Source: Muraenolepis orangiensis
Taxonomy: Eukaryota; Chordata; Actinopteri; Gadiformes; Muraenolepididae
Reading direction: 5' to 3'
DNA: 64,000 bases
Assembly (NCBI GenBank): GCA_027704905.1
Contig: CM051013.1
Span: 10,985,237-11,049,236 of the forward strand
Within the stretch, counting starts at the first letter, position 1. Each line of letters starts with the position of its first letter. The translations under genes and the position numbers were made by a program. Positions 1-9,846 of the stretch are shown here, piece by piece. The notes below the pieces were generated by a model. It saw nothing but the letters and a program-made list of their open reading frames with translations, did not search any database and had not been told where the DNA came from.

Positions 1-453
1 CCTGTTTATGAGTCATTTTAAGTTGATTTAATTAAACAGTCAAACGTTACATTGGTGGTCCGTGGATTATTTATTATCAAGTTGATTGACGTTTGCGTAG
101 CCCATACATGCTCGGGAAATCTGTTGACATGACCATGATCCATCGGGACGTTTCATGTAAATGTAGACCTGTGGCACCACCCCGTGTGCAACAGATGTTC
201 TCTTTATAATAGGCCTATGTCTGTGCTGTTGCTATTAATGCACGGATCAGCAAAAAAAAATTCCGGCTCCCCCGGAGACCGTGGTATAGTTCGCACACTG
301 GCTGCGGGGATGAAAGTTGTTCGCTGATGCGGCTGTTATGTTCCATGCGTATGTTACAGGAATTTTAATAAATGGTCAGTGACCGTAAGAGGAAGAAGTT
401 GTCCGCTGTCTCCTTCCTCGAGAAACACACAACGCAGAAAGACACCGGTCACA
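1..453. other. No gene recognised; possible decayed LTR-type sequence
   Basis: I see no convincing coding region here. The text ACATTGGTGGTCCGTGG near 49-65 resembles the junction of an LTR with a primer-binding site, but no matching second LTR is visible, so I leave it unassigned. Confidence 0.3.
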
Positions 454-716
454 TTTGCAACAAGTACAATAGAATGCTTACTCCCCATTTCCTCCCGCAG
501 TATGAATTCTCTAAAACTCTATACTGTACTAAAATACTGCACATAATAAAAAAAAAATAACAATAAAAAGAACAATACAGTGACTGGTGGGTGATATGTA
601 CAGGTACATTTGTTGAATTTGTGCAAAAAGGCATTTTAAAAGCATTTTAAGGGCCAGTAGTGCAACAGCATCATGAATACAGTGCATTGCAGTACAGTGC
701 AGTAACTATGAGTTAA
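454..716 (-). repeat. Remnant of TNFRSF14-like gene 5' flank (copy 0, part a)
   Basis: This block matches 11480-11740 and 23418-23670, the flank of receptor copies 1 and 2 between exon 1 and the leader exon, nearly base for base. Shared landmarks are TTTGCAACAAGTACAATAG and a run of GCAGTACAGTGCAGTA. No receptor exon lies next to it. A weaker match occurs at 51990-52150, so part of it may itself be a dispersed repeat. I read it as a scar of an older duplication. Confidence 0.6.
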
Positions 717-940
717 CTATGAGAAATCTGGCCAGAGAGTGGGGTTATTTTGCCATCCTTTCAATGCGTACGGGTGTGGAAGTGAAGCCGAACCTTTCTC
801 ATACGTTAGTTTAGAAGAATATCTCAAACTAGCGACTTGATTGAGAGTTTTTACGTATTCAGAGACTAGGAAATCGCGTAAAGCAGTCGAGCACGCCATA
901 CTTTCTATGTAATAGAAACAATAACACAACACAAAAACAT

Positions 941-1205
941 GTGTCCTTCAGCCGTCCCCTGTCTCTCAGCCAATCACAGAGCTGCGCAGTCGTGTGCGGG
1001 TCTGTGATTGGCTGAGCCGTGAGCGATGGCCGGCTGGTGTGTGATGTACACTGACGTTGACCCTGCTGCGTGCCTGTGTGATTGACGTGTAATAAAGTTG
1101 GTCATTCAACCTGTGTTCTGAACCCTGCGTGCTACAAATAACAACAAAGTAAATACAATAGCCGATCACGTCAGTCCTGCCGCCGCCTTTTTGTGGAACA
1201 TTACA
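941..1205 (+). mobile_element. Putative LTR end followed by a PBS-like site
   Basis: The stretch contains an AATAAA-type signal (1090-1095) and ends ATTACA. It is followed by TTGGTGTCTAAAGTGAT, which has the form of the primer-binding site found after fish LTR retrotransposon LTRs (TTGGTGTC...GTG). A start codon with a short open stretch follows at 1303. The left border, TGTCCTTCAG, is a guess and no partner LTR is visible. This is an inference from layout rather than homology. Confidence 0.3.
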
Positions 1206-1302
1206 TTGGTGTCTAAAGTGATTTTATTTTCGGACGAAAGAGGTCTATCCTGACGGGAGCTCGTCTAGCGGCGTCACGGAGTTAGCCGGTGAGCTTAGCG
1301 GA

Positions 1303-1801
1303 CATGGAGGAGTTCGGCAGGATGGGAGTGAAGCAAGAAAGAAGTGACGGAGAGGAGGGTGGAGCATGCGGTAGATAGAGAGGAGGGTGGAGCATGCGGG
1401 TGGTCGGACGACAGGAGGAGGGAGAACCAGTGGCGTAGCGGAGGCCCCCGCAGCCCCCGCGGTGCGGGGGAGCCCCGGAGTTTAGGAGGCCCCCACCCCC
1501 AGGCCCCCCCCCTCCTCCCTGTTAAGTTGCTAGGCACCACGGCTTGACTGGCCATCTGGCATACCTGCCGGCCCGGACCACCACCCTACCATCGGACTTC
1601 ACGATCGCGTCAACCCCCCCCGTTGGACTTCACGATCGCGTCAACCACCCCCCCGCCCCCCCGTTGGACTTCACGACCTGCGGGGGAGCCCCGAAATATT
1701 GCAACGCCACTGGGGAGAACACGGGAGGCGAAGGAGCGCCTGAGAGAGTCGGCGAGGAGGGCGGCTATAGACGCGGGGATGACTCCCTCCTCAGAACATA
1801 A
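1303..1801 (+). pseudogene. Possible gag-like leader ORF remnant split by a hAT MITE
   Basis: An ATG at 1303 opens a charged, Glu/Gly/Arg-rich reading frame downstream of the PBS-like site, but it stops after about 24 codons. A non-autonomous hAT at 1428-1712 interrupts the region. If the MITE and one target duplication are removed, purine-rich charged sequence resumes at 1721. I recognise no domain. The idea that this is the start of gag rests only on its position after the LTR-like sequence. Confidence 0.25.
1428..1712. mobile_element. Non-autonomous hAT MITE with perfect 8-bp TSD
   Basis: Terminal inverted repeats are CAGTGGCGTAGC at the left and GCAACGCCACTG at the right (one mismatch over 12). 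The element is flanked by identical 8-bp copies of GGGAGAAC at 1420-1427 and 1713-1720. The 285-bp interior is GC-rich, with several copies of a CACGATCGCGTCAACC-like phrase, and does not code. CAGTG termini plus an 8-bp target duplication are diagnostic of the hAT superfamily. Confidence 0.85.
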
Positions 1802-2341
1802 CTTCACAGAACATTACAAAACTTTGCCAAACATTGTACAGAAAACATAACATGGATTTTGTGTGGGAACGAAACTAGGCAGTTAAAATTAGCTAAATAT
1901 AACATCTCAACAAATCAAAACTAGCTCAACTAAGTAGATAGAGAGGAGGGGGGGGGGGCTGACGGTCTGATGTCAACATCTAGGATGCCAACGTATTGCA
2001 CTTTTACCTGAGCACCATATTTGAAAGGCTTTAAACCATCAACCACGGAAACGTTACAGCTCGGTGAGCAAAACCAAGTTGACAATATACCTCCACTTCA
2101 TTCATTCATCAACTCTTCAGACCCGTAACGTTCACATCGGCCAGACTGTTTGTTGAACGTGTAGAGGTCAAATAAAATAAACCAAACATTTGTATTAAGA
2201 GTTAAGATATACCAGATGATGAACTGATAATGCGATGAATTGTAATCACCAGAATGATCAGGCGATGTGGAGAACTATTGAGAGGATTACTGAGAACTGC
2301 ATAAGGTCAAGCCATGTGAGACAGCATGGGTCAGATGTACC
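1802..2341. other. No recognised feature
   Basis: AT-rich DNA with a poly-G run near 1950. I see no credible ORF, repeat boundary or RNA gene. Confidence 0.4.
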
Positions 2342-2690
2342 AATATGAATTATGAAAGGATGTGTAGCACCCATGGCTCGAGACCATCGCAAGGGAGAGA
2401 CCCTGCTCCTGTGTACCAGAAAAATCAAGAAGAAACCGGTTCGGCGAGGGGGAGCCATGGAAGAAATATTGTCGTATATAACATTGTGCGAGATTAAGGC
2501 GGGGCAGATCACCGTGAGGCTGACCCTATTCCGTGGGACTCTTGTTTTGATTAATTCAGTATTGAGCAAACCTTGTATCAGGATAATCATTGGCTTAATA
2601 AATATAGATTGATCCTTAAATACCGCTTCTGCGTTAAATGTAATCCGACTCCTGTAGTGCGCACATTCCTATGGCGCACGACGGGGATGA
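2342..2690 (+). mobile_element. LTR-like sequence (promoter and poly(A) signals, possible PBS)
   Basis: The stretch has a TATA-like GTATATAAC at about 2474, an AATAAATATAG poly(A)-type signal near 2598, and then CCTATGGCGCACGACGGGGA, whose TGGCGC start resembles a primer-binding site. This order (TATA, poly(A) signal, PBS) is what a 5' LTR shows. No internal gag or pol follows; instead the sequence runs into a receptor-flank remnant at 2737. It could be a truncated or solo LTR of an endogenous LTR element, and I cannot name the family. Confidence 0.3.
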
Positions 2691-2736
2691 AGACAATTTA
2701 AATAGAATATAGTTTTGAACACAACAAATGCCAATC

Positions 2737-2960
2737 ACCATTGTTTGAATATACATGTTATAGTTTTAAACACTATTTAAACTTAAGACTAGAGTGTTTA
2801 GCTTACCGTACTTCACTTGAGAAAGACGCAACAGTTGAACAGAAAAGTTGGCAATGTCGGGTCAATAACTCTTAAGCGAATTGTTGTATAATACACTCGA
2901 CGCCTCTCTGCGTAGAAAGGTTAACAAGCTTATTTATCAAAACAAGTCGTCTTCCGAGGT
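2737..2960 (-). repeat. Remnant of TNFRSF14-like upstream flank (copy 0, part b)
   Basis: The block is highly similar to 12060-12290, the DNA just upstream of receptor copy 1. Shared phrases include GAATATACATGTTATAG and TCAATAACTCTTAAGC. Together with 454-716 it brackets the place where a further receptor copy would have been; the receptor exons are gone and other mobile DNA sits between. Confidence 0.65.
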
Positions 2961-3093
2961 GGACAAATAACATTGGTGTCTATTGCTACGAGGCGAGTGT
3001 GTGTGCAACGCCCCCCCAGGCAGGAAATGATTGCGTCCCTCCTACCAAGATAGACCTTTAAGGTACGTCACCGTCAGAAATAAAAAAAACAGT

Positions 3094-3140
3094 TTGACCC
3101 AACTGCTCAAGATAGACATAAGTATGCCATTGCATATGTA
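3094..3140 (+). pseudogene. Ty1/copia integrase scrap, left piece
   Basis: About 43 bp match the start of the copia integrase remnant at 15288 onwards (GACCCAACTGCTCAAGAT). The match stops at 3140 and resumes at 5398 with the next bases of the same gene, so about 2.26 kb was inserted into this copia copy. Confidence 0.65.
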
Positions 3141-3812
3141 GTGTATTTTTATACCCTAAGTATAAAACTAAAACACTATCTGTGATCAGTGGCGGCCGGT
3201 GACATCCGAAGTAGGAGGGGCGCAGGGGTAAAAAAATGTTTTTAATCATATCTGCTGTGCAATACCGGATTTGCCCAGACGGTGGCGCCATTTCACCATG
3301 TAAACGACCGAGAGGGCTAATTAAAAATAAAAAACTATACATAATATAAACCTCACCGTTACTCATTCTACTCTGTATTGTATATATGTATATTGACTGA
3401 ACATTCCTTTACTTACTGCTTAATTTCTTTTTTTACTTACTTTATTTTTACTGTATGTAGCACAATCAATCAGTATTCTGTATTTTGTTGTGACAAATAA
3501 TAAACAAACTTGAAACTTATGGTGAAAGAACATTTATTATATGGTGCCTAGTAGAAAATAAACATAAGAAAAAAATATGGTCTTATATTAGAAAGACTAC
3601 CCAGTGTGCCATCAAAAATAATACCTAAATATGGTCTTACATTCGATTGTGCAAAAGTAATTAGAACAAAATAGAAGATAATAAAATAGACCTGATACAA
3701 GTCCTGAGATAAAATGCAATACAATGTTAAGCTTACAAATTAAAAGGTACTGGGTCCTATGTACACTACACTACTATACAATATACAGTTTAATCTATGT
3801 ACCTATGCTATA

Positions 3813-4079
3813 CTAACTATACAAGAACCACTTAGCAAACCAGGTTCTGGAAAACGACCGAATATATAGCCTTCCTCTGTCTGTTGCTGGTTGCTGAATG
3901 CTGATGTCAGGCTGATGAGGTCCAAACTCTTTCACTCTGAGTTTTTCTTGCAGTGTTCGTCTTTCAAATGGTGTTGCTTTGAGGGATTTGACAGAATTCT
4001 CCATGGTAGCTAGTGTAATGGCTGTGTCCTGTACAGAACAAAAAAAGAACAAACTTGCAACATGAGGTCTCTCCCACAC
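3813..4079 (-). pseudogene. hAT transposase N-terminal remnant (TTF-type zinc finger start)
   Basis: The minus-strand frame reads KEFGPHQPDISIQQ, then RGRLYIRSFSRTWFAK. This is the pattern at the N-terminus of TTF-type zinc finger/hAT transposases, where PD-I-Q, a short spacer, RSF-TWF-K and then a cysteine cluster follow. Here the frame ends at a stop right after WFAKWFLYS, so the Cys cluster and the catalytic core are missing. It lies inside the hAT element at 3187-4891 and fits as the leftover of its own transposase. The nominal start codon has no special support. Confidence 0.55.
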
Positions 4080-4439
4080 ACGGGTCTCAATCTCCTCTCC
4101 TCAGACAGCAAGACGCAGCAAGAACTGACTCATTAACAAATGCTTCTGAATTTAACTAATTAAATATAATACAAATGCTTAATACATTCGACCACAGCCT
4201 ATATTAGCAGACAAACACACGGAGGACCCTGTAGCTAGCATTGGGGAAGCACGTGTCCACGATAAACTTACAAAACCCCAATCCACACCGTTTAAATACA
4301 AATGACACAAGCTGCATGTTTATACAGCAAGACCAACATTTCTTATCCCCTTTACAAAACAAACAACAACGTACCTTTCCTCAGACAGCAAGACGCGAAC
4401 TGAGAGCAGAGCAGTACAGGCTTTACAAATAACTAGGTT

Positions 4440-4690
4440 CAACTAGGCTATGAATTGCGCATGCGTGACTGGTTTTCTTTGCTCACGCATTCACGCATGC
4501 GCCACTCAATTTGCTCACGCATGCGCCACTCAATTTGAGTCGCGCATGCGTGACTGGTTTCCTTGTTCGGGCGCAATGAAATGCGCTCCCAGAGATCGTA
4601 TTCAGGACCCTTGATAGGCTACATTGCCTATCAAAATGTGGTACCTACCTCAAAACCTTGACCCTTGATAGGCTACATTGCCTATCAAAT
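4440..4690. repeat. Short direct and inverted repeats inside the hAT element
   Basis: GCGCATGCGTGACTGGTTT occurs twice (about 4456 and 4541). CACGCATGCGCCACTCAATT occurs twice between them (about 4492 and 4516), with the CGCATGCG core palindromic. Further on, ACCCTTGATAGGCTACATTG occurs twice (about 4607 and 4670). The clustering near the right end looks like subterminal repeats that transposases can bind; that role is an inference. Confidence 0.6.
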
Positions 4691-5087
4691 TTGGTACTAA
4701 ATTTGGTACCAAATTTCTATGAGAGTGACGTCAATGACAAACGAGGGGGGAGAATAGCACGCACAACAATGATTTATATTTGCTATATTAACGTTATTGT
4801 GCATTTTAAACACAAACATACATAAAATGAGTAATTATTATTCAACCAGGTGGGGCGGCGCCCCTGCGCCCCTATGGACGAGCCGCCACTGTCTGTGATA
4901 CTGTATGCATTGTAAGGGCCATGCGTGTTGAGGCGACCAAAAGGCCAGGAAGGAGACCCCCTGGAGTTGCCGGAGATGCGACCAACAGGTGTGGCCAGGA
5001 ATACGACCCCCCCTGGGGGTTTGACCTTGTAAACTTGTGACGTGACGATGAAGACACCGTGACCAACCAGAGTAGGGTATACTGGTT

Positions 5088-5176
5088 GTACCTCAAGACC
5101 AATAGGATTAGTCGATGTTTGTTTACTTTGAGTCAAAGTAAACAAATATCGACTAATCCTATTGGTCTTGAGGTAC
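5088..5176. repeat. Near-perfect 89-bp palindrome (44-bp arms, 1-nt centre)
   Basis: Bases 5088-5131 are the reverse complement of 5133-5176 with one mismatch and a single central base at 5132. Arms this long with almost no spacer can extrude as a cruciform. A degenerate third copy of the arm (ATCAATAGGAGTAGTAGATG) follows at 5190-5215. Confidence 0.9.
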
Positions 5177-5397
5177 AAAGTCTTTGATCAATAGGAGTAG
5201 TAGATGTTTATGATGCTATTTTCTATATAATGTGTGTCAAAGGAGCACGTCGTGCAAGTCTGCAAATTGGCACGGTAGGCTCCATCTTGCTGCAGTAGAT
5301 GCTTTCATTTGATGCTTTTGTTCAATACAGATATTGAACTTAGTATCTTAGGACCTCTTAAAGATTCTTATTTCCACCCGAGTAGAAATTATACTAC

Positions 5398-5430
5398 ACA
5401 TTCACAGATGATTTCTCATGGGCAGTGTCA
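5398..5430 (+). pseudogene. Ty1/copia integrase scrap, right piece
   Basis: CATTCACAGATGATTTCTCA and the bases after it match 15325-15356 of the copia integrase remnant and continue exactly where the piece at 3094-3140 stops. The similarity ends again at about 5430, where a hAT-like end (CAAGGCCGTAACCATGG) begins. Confidence 0.65.
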
Positions 5431-5870
5431 AGGCCGTAACCATGGAGTCAACATTGGGGGGGACCAAAAATTAAATCAAAATTTGAATACTAATTTCCTG
5501 CCATTCTAAAATATATAAAAATTCACTAACACATGGGATACTTTAACAGTCACGACTCGCACTAGCTGCTTGCCGCTCAATCAAAATCAAAAGACCCCCC
5601 ACTTCCTCCCAGACACCGCCCAAAAAGCCCCAAGCAAAGGACCCAAAAGCCTTTTTGCGCTTATCGTTGGCACTGATAAAAGACTGGCATATTCCTTCAA
5701 GGTCCAGTCTGTCCAGTTTCTTCTGGTGCACATGACATATGGCCACATTATTCAGCCTTGTTTGACTCATCGATGATCTAAGCCATGTCTTAAGCCTCCT
5801 CAGGGCACTAGAACTCCTCTCAGCCTCTGCAAAAGAGGCAGGGACAACCAAGCTTCCACCTGACCGAAGA
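5429..5870 (-). pseudogene. hAT transposase C-terminal dimerisation remnant
   Basis: The minus-strand frame from about 5870 to 5543 encodes a hAT C-terminal motif: VVPASFAEAERSSSALRRLK, then TWLRSSMSQTRLN and a helical tail. AEAERSxSALRRLKTWLRS is the signature of the dimerisation domain of TTF/ZMYM1-type hAT transposases; the usual Phe after the first Ser is Ser here. The plus-strand left border (5429-5465) resembles a hAT terminus running into a poly-G tract. The rest of the transposase is not found upstream, so this is a fragment unrelated to the element at 3187-4891. Confidence 0.65.
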
Positions 5871-6600
5871 GATCTCTCACCTCTGGCATCATTGGTGACC
5901 AGACCAGATAATCTCAGATCAGCAGTTCATCATCTCAGAGTAACGGTTAATCATCTCTGTGTAACCAATGATGATGATCTCTGAATAACGTTTAAAAAAA
6001 TTGGATGCTATGATTCATGTCAGCAAAGTCAGTTAAATTAATCCTAAATAAGTAAATATCCGTTAGTAATTAACAAACACTTGTTGAAAGTAATTACGTA
6101 TGTACCAATAATGGTTATTAGCGTCGGATAACAAAAGTGACTTGATCATCAAGGAGCATTTCGTCAAGGTTTACATCTACTACTAACAATTTCCATCTTC
6201 TGTTTCGAGTGTGTACTGTTCAGTATAAGTTATGGATCAGAGCGGTACTGTGTACTGGCCCGTTCCTGAAGGTTAGGACCTCTGAAGCGGTATCACTGGT
6301 GACAAACACCAGTACCAGTCAGACATTTTGTGTTGTGTAAATAGTTAGTTCAACTTTTTTGGTATGATTTATGAATGTATTTTATAGATGGAAGGACACC
6401 TCAAAGATGGTCGTCTTTGATTCAGCTTGTGTCTAGGCAGAAAAAAAGTGTACATTTGACTAAATATCCATTTCAATATTTTAAGTACATAAGCCCATGG
6501 CGAATATTTATACTGCTCTGTAGAAATGTGATGTTCATTGTTCATTTTTCTTCTTCTTCTCAAAAACCACTATTTTTGTTTGCATTCCTTTTGGACATCT
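5871..6600. other. No gene recognised
   Basis: Mostly AT-rich. A degenerate phrase (AATCATCTCTGTGTAACC, GATCTCTGAATAACG) is loosely repeated at 5920-6000. I see no homology I can name. Confidence 0.4.
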
Positions 6601-7008
6601 TTGAACTGTTTTTGTGTGGCTTTTATACATATTTCTTTTTTTTACGAGAGTATTGCTTTGTTTCTTTTGGCTATTTGCTCTGTGTACGTTCAAATACTAA
6701 TTACTTACTCACTCCGGTTGACCGATAATGTGGACCTTCCTTTGAATAGACTTCCTTCAGACTGGAGTTGTAAATATTTACATGTACTTTGCACAATGTC
6801 ATGAACCAATGTACAGTATTTTTTAATATTTTACTTTTGTTTTTGACAGGTTTAAAAAAAAATGTTTGATCAGAGAAATGTGTATTTTGTTCAAGCTCAA
6901 CGCCGCCACTTCCTATTGGGGTAGTGCTGTGTAGTTTTAGGGTTGTTTTAGTGTAGAGCAGTGGTTCTCTACTGTCTAGCCTCGGGCCCACATGTCATTA
7001 AGTCACAA
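6601..7008. repeat. Direct repeat, copy A of a ~400-bp unit
   Basis: The block is almost identical to 8681-9074 apart from small indels and single-base changes. Both copies start TTGAACTGTTTTTGTGTGGC and end in the left part of a hAT MITE (CAGTGGTTCTC...). The matching open frames in the two copies are a consequence of the duplication, not evidence of a gene. Confidence 0.85.
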
Positions 7009-7265
7009 CCCCCACCCCCCCCTCAAAAACCATATTTACCAATGTTGCAGTAATCAACTTCAAGTACTGTTCAAAACATTGAGCAGATGAAAAGCTGCAA
7101 CAATTGTGGCTAAACTCAAACTCAAATAAAATAGTAACCCATTGAAACATGAATTAACACTGAAACATTAGTTAATTAATGGGCTTCTTTTTAAAGATTT
7201 AGGTTTGGAGCATGCTCTGCGGCCCACTCCGAATGCCCTCGCGACCCACCCGTTGAGAATCACTG
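6959..7265. mobile_element. Non-autonomous hAT MITE (Charlie-like ends)
   Basis: The left end CAGTGGTTCTC and the right end GAGAATCACTG form an 11-bp inverted repeat with one mismatch. The flanks GTGTAGAG (6951-6958) and GTCTGCAG (7266-7273) match at 6 of 8 positions, fitting an aged 8-bp target duplication. Total length is 307 bp with no coding potential. A truncated second copy of its left part is at 9014-9074. Confidence 0.75.
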
Positions 7266-7273
7266 GTCTGCAG

Positions 7274-7858
7274 GACTTTAACTATCATCTCTTATAAATG
7301 TATTGCACAGAAATATTTTTCCTTGTCCTTTGAAATGTACGCACTTAGTCGTTTTATCGAATAGGCGGTAAAATTTGACAACTAAACGCCCGGCGGCTAC
7401 CATATAGCCACATTCTGTGAGGCTTCAACGTGAAAGCCGTACAAATTGTACTTTCTCTAGACATACAGTATAGTCATGAAACCCAATGCATAACGAGGTT
7501 CATGTGCCTGTTGACCAATCAATAAATGACTTGCATTGAACTATTTTAATCTAACATTGGTATTGAAAGATCTCCAAACCCAATTATGATACAATAGATG
7601 GATTATGCATGGATTATGTCATTTTGCATCAATGAGTGTTCATATAAATAGAGATTCTACTAGTCTCCACTAGATATCCCAGCACTCATATCCCATTTAA
7701 TACCTAGACCGACAGACAGACAGACAGACAGAGAGGGGGGGGGGAAGTATTCCGACAACACCACCTGGGGAATTTCACCCCAGGAACTTGATATTAGGGC
7801 TTTTTACAGCCTAGAGGACACACATGTAAGTTTACACCACCAGGCAGAGACACAGAGT
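7274..7858. other. No gene; one small simple repeat
   Basis: A (GACA)n tract followed by poly-G lies at about 7710-7745. Otherwise I see nothing I can assign. Confidence 0.4.
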
Positions 7859-8308
7859 GTTAGCATAAAGAAATACTAAGTTTATTTATATAAAACAAAA
7901 TAAACAAGACTAAAACCACCACAACTCAAGACAATATATTCAGTTAAAATTAGCACTAGGGTGCAAATAATAAACCATGACACAACAAACTAAATTCTTA
8001 ATAAATGTGAACCAAAATAAACATACAATATAACAACGTAAATAAACCAAACCAAAAATAATACACTAAACGAAAATGATATGTATAATAATTGACACAA
8101 ATACACATGTTAAACAGTACAAGACACCACACGGCAGCAGATAGGCAGATATATAAATAGCTATATATAACGGGTATAACTGGCATACATACCACCTCGT
8201 GCAGCCACAGCGCAGACCCAAAGTCACCACCGGAAAGGCGAGGGAAGCGAAAGAGTAAGCACAAGTGTGAGTGCCATGCAGCGGCATGTAAAAAGACGTC
8301 CTGTCACA
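7859..8308 (-). mobile_element. Putative LTR (minus orientation) with polypurine tract
   Basis: On the minus strand, AAAGTGGGGGGTATA (8309-8323) has the look of a polypurine tract directly before TGTGACAGGACG, a plausible LTR start. The left limit TGTTAGC (minus strand GCTAACA) would give TGT...ACA ends. A very similar PPT environment precedes the gypsy LTR at 24052-25097, including the shared phrase CCCGACGATGGA. No pol is attached, so this may be a solo or truncated LTR. Confidence 0.3.
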
Positions 8309-8680
8309 TATACCCCCCACTTTTGCATTGTCGGCCCGACGATGGATAGAACTGGAATTAACATGTTTGTGGTTGGTTCTCCTTCTAGGAAGCAAGATGA
8401 AGTTCCTTCAGATTAAGTGATCATGGATCACACTTCAATGTATCAGAGATCTGATGAAGAGGAGGATTGAAGTGTAACTAATGGCAGCAGCAGAGTGTGT
8501 CCTACAGGCTCTTGGGCCTTTAGCCTTTAGCTACTAAGCGGTTTGGCTAACTTATCAGTTTGGCTAACTAGCATTTTGACTAACGTAGGACGGAACTGCA
8601 CAACAGCCAGAAATGCAAGTCATGTCAATCAAGTCAGTGACAGAAACATTTTTTAGAAACTTTTTTAGAAAGTTTAGTCT

Positions 8681-9074
8681 TTGAACTGTTTTTGTGTGGC
8701 TTTTATACATATTTCTTTTTTTACGAGAGTATTGCTTTGTTTCTTTTGGCTATTTGCTCTGTGTACGTTCAAATACTAATTACTTACTCACTCCGGTTGA
8801 CCGATAATGTGGACCTTCCTTTGAATAGACTTCCTTCAGACTGGAGTTGTAAATATTTACATGTACTTTGCACAATGTCATGAACCAATGTACAGTATTT
8901 TTTAATATTTTACTTTTTTTTTTAATGTTTATGTGATCAGAGAAATGTGTATTTTGTTCGAGCTCAACGCCGCCACCTCCTATGGGGTAGTGCTGTGTAG
9001 TTTTAGGGTTGTTTTAGTGTAGAGCAGTGGTTCTCTACTGTCTAGCCTCGGGCCCACGTGTCATTAAGTCACAA
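8681..9074. repeat. Direct repeat, copy B, joined to receptor segment
   Basis: Second copy of 6601-7008. It stops inside the hAT MITE and passes directly into the receptor duplication unit that starts at about 9075, so this is a duplication breakpoint. Confidence 0.85.
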
Positions 9075-9229
9075 AAAGGGGTTTAATTCTACCCAAATAA
9101 TACTAAAATATACAGAAATGCATATCAGAAAGCAAAAACAAGGCCAAAATAATATAACGATGGGTGCAGGAGGCTGAATATGAAACATACAAGCAGACAA
9201 CCAGGAACGGATATTAAAACACAACCAAC

Positions 9230-9510
9230 TATACGTATTTGCACTATACGTATTGTTGTGTATTGTATATACCTACGTACTACTGTTATAATACTGTAAT
9301 TATCTTCACTTATCAATACATTTAGACTTCATTTAGAATTATTTTAACTATTTTTGTTTATAATAGTTTTTATTTTAGTTAGTTGTTTTGTTTTTTAGCT
9401 TAGGTTTTAGTATTCTTGTGTGTGCATTTATTCCCCCTGTGTCAACTGTTGCACCTTAATTTCCCTCGGGATTAATAAAGTTTTCTGAATCTGAATCTGA
9501 ATCTGAACTT
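9230..9510 (+). mobile_element. LINE 3' end with (TCTGAA)n tail
   Basis: The sequence ends CTCGGGATTAATAAAGTTTT and then CTGAATCTGAATCTGAATCT, the typical 3' terminus of an L2/CR1-like fish LINE with a hexamer tail. It is present in receptor unit 1 but absent at the same place in unit 2, so it inserted after the duplication or was replaced in unit 2. Confidence 0.7.
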
Positions 9511-9846
9511 TTACAAACACATTTATTACGGTTATATGTAGCCATTCTGTTGCGTAAGTATTTATTCTATTAATTAAAGCTATTATATTAATTTAAATGC
9601 ATTAAAGAAATGCCCATATATGTAGTCTTTCCATTTTCCCCCTATAAGAACATGAAATAGACTCGACCAATCAGTCCCAATTAATCAGCCACAACTGTCA
9701 TTGTAGTCCGTTGCTGTGGGGCTGTGCCTCAGCAGAGTTCAACTCTAATAAAGATAAATATTTTCAAATGAATACCGGTAATACATGTGGCTGGGAGCCC
9801 AGCCCTCACACTCATCAACAGTGAAACATGTGGAATAAGAGCTTAC

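Larger units (their letters stand above)
3187..4891. mobile_element. hAT element, internally deleted, perfect 8-bp TSD
   Basis: The ends are CAGTGGCGGCCGG (left) and GAGCCGCCACTG (right), giving a 10-bp perfect terminal inverted repeat (CAGTGGCGGC). The 8-bp target duplication TCTGTGAT is identical at 3179-3186 and 4892-4899. At 1705 bp it is too short for an autonomous hAT. It keeps part of a transposase N-terminus on the minus strand (3813-4020), plus a LINE-like 3' tail near 3360-3510 and repeated motifs at 4440-4690. It lies within a larger insertion that splits a copia integrase. Confidence 0.85.
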
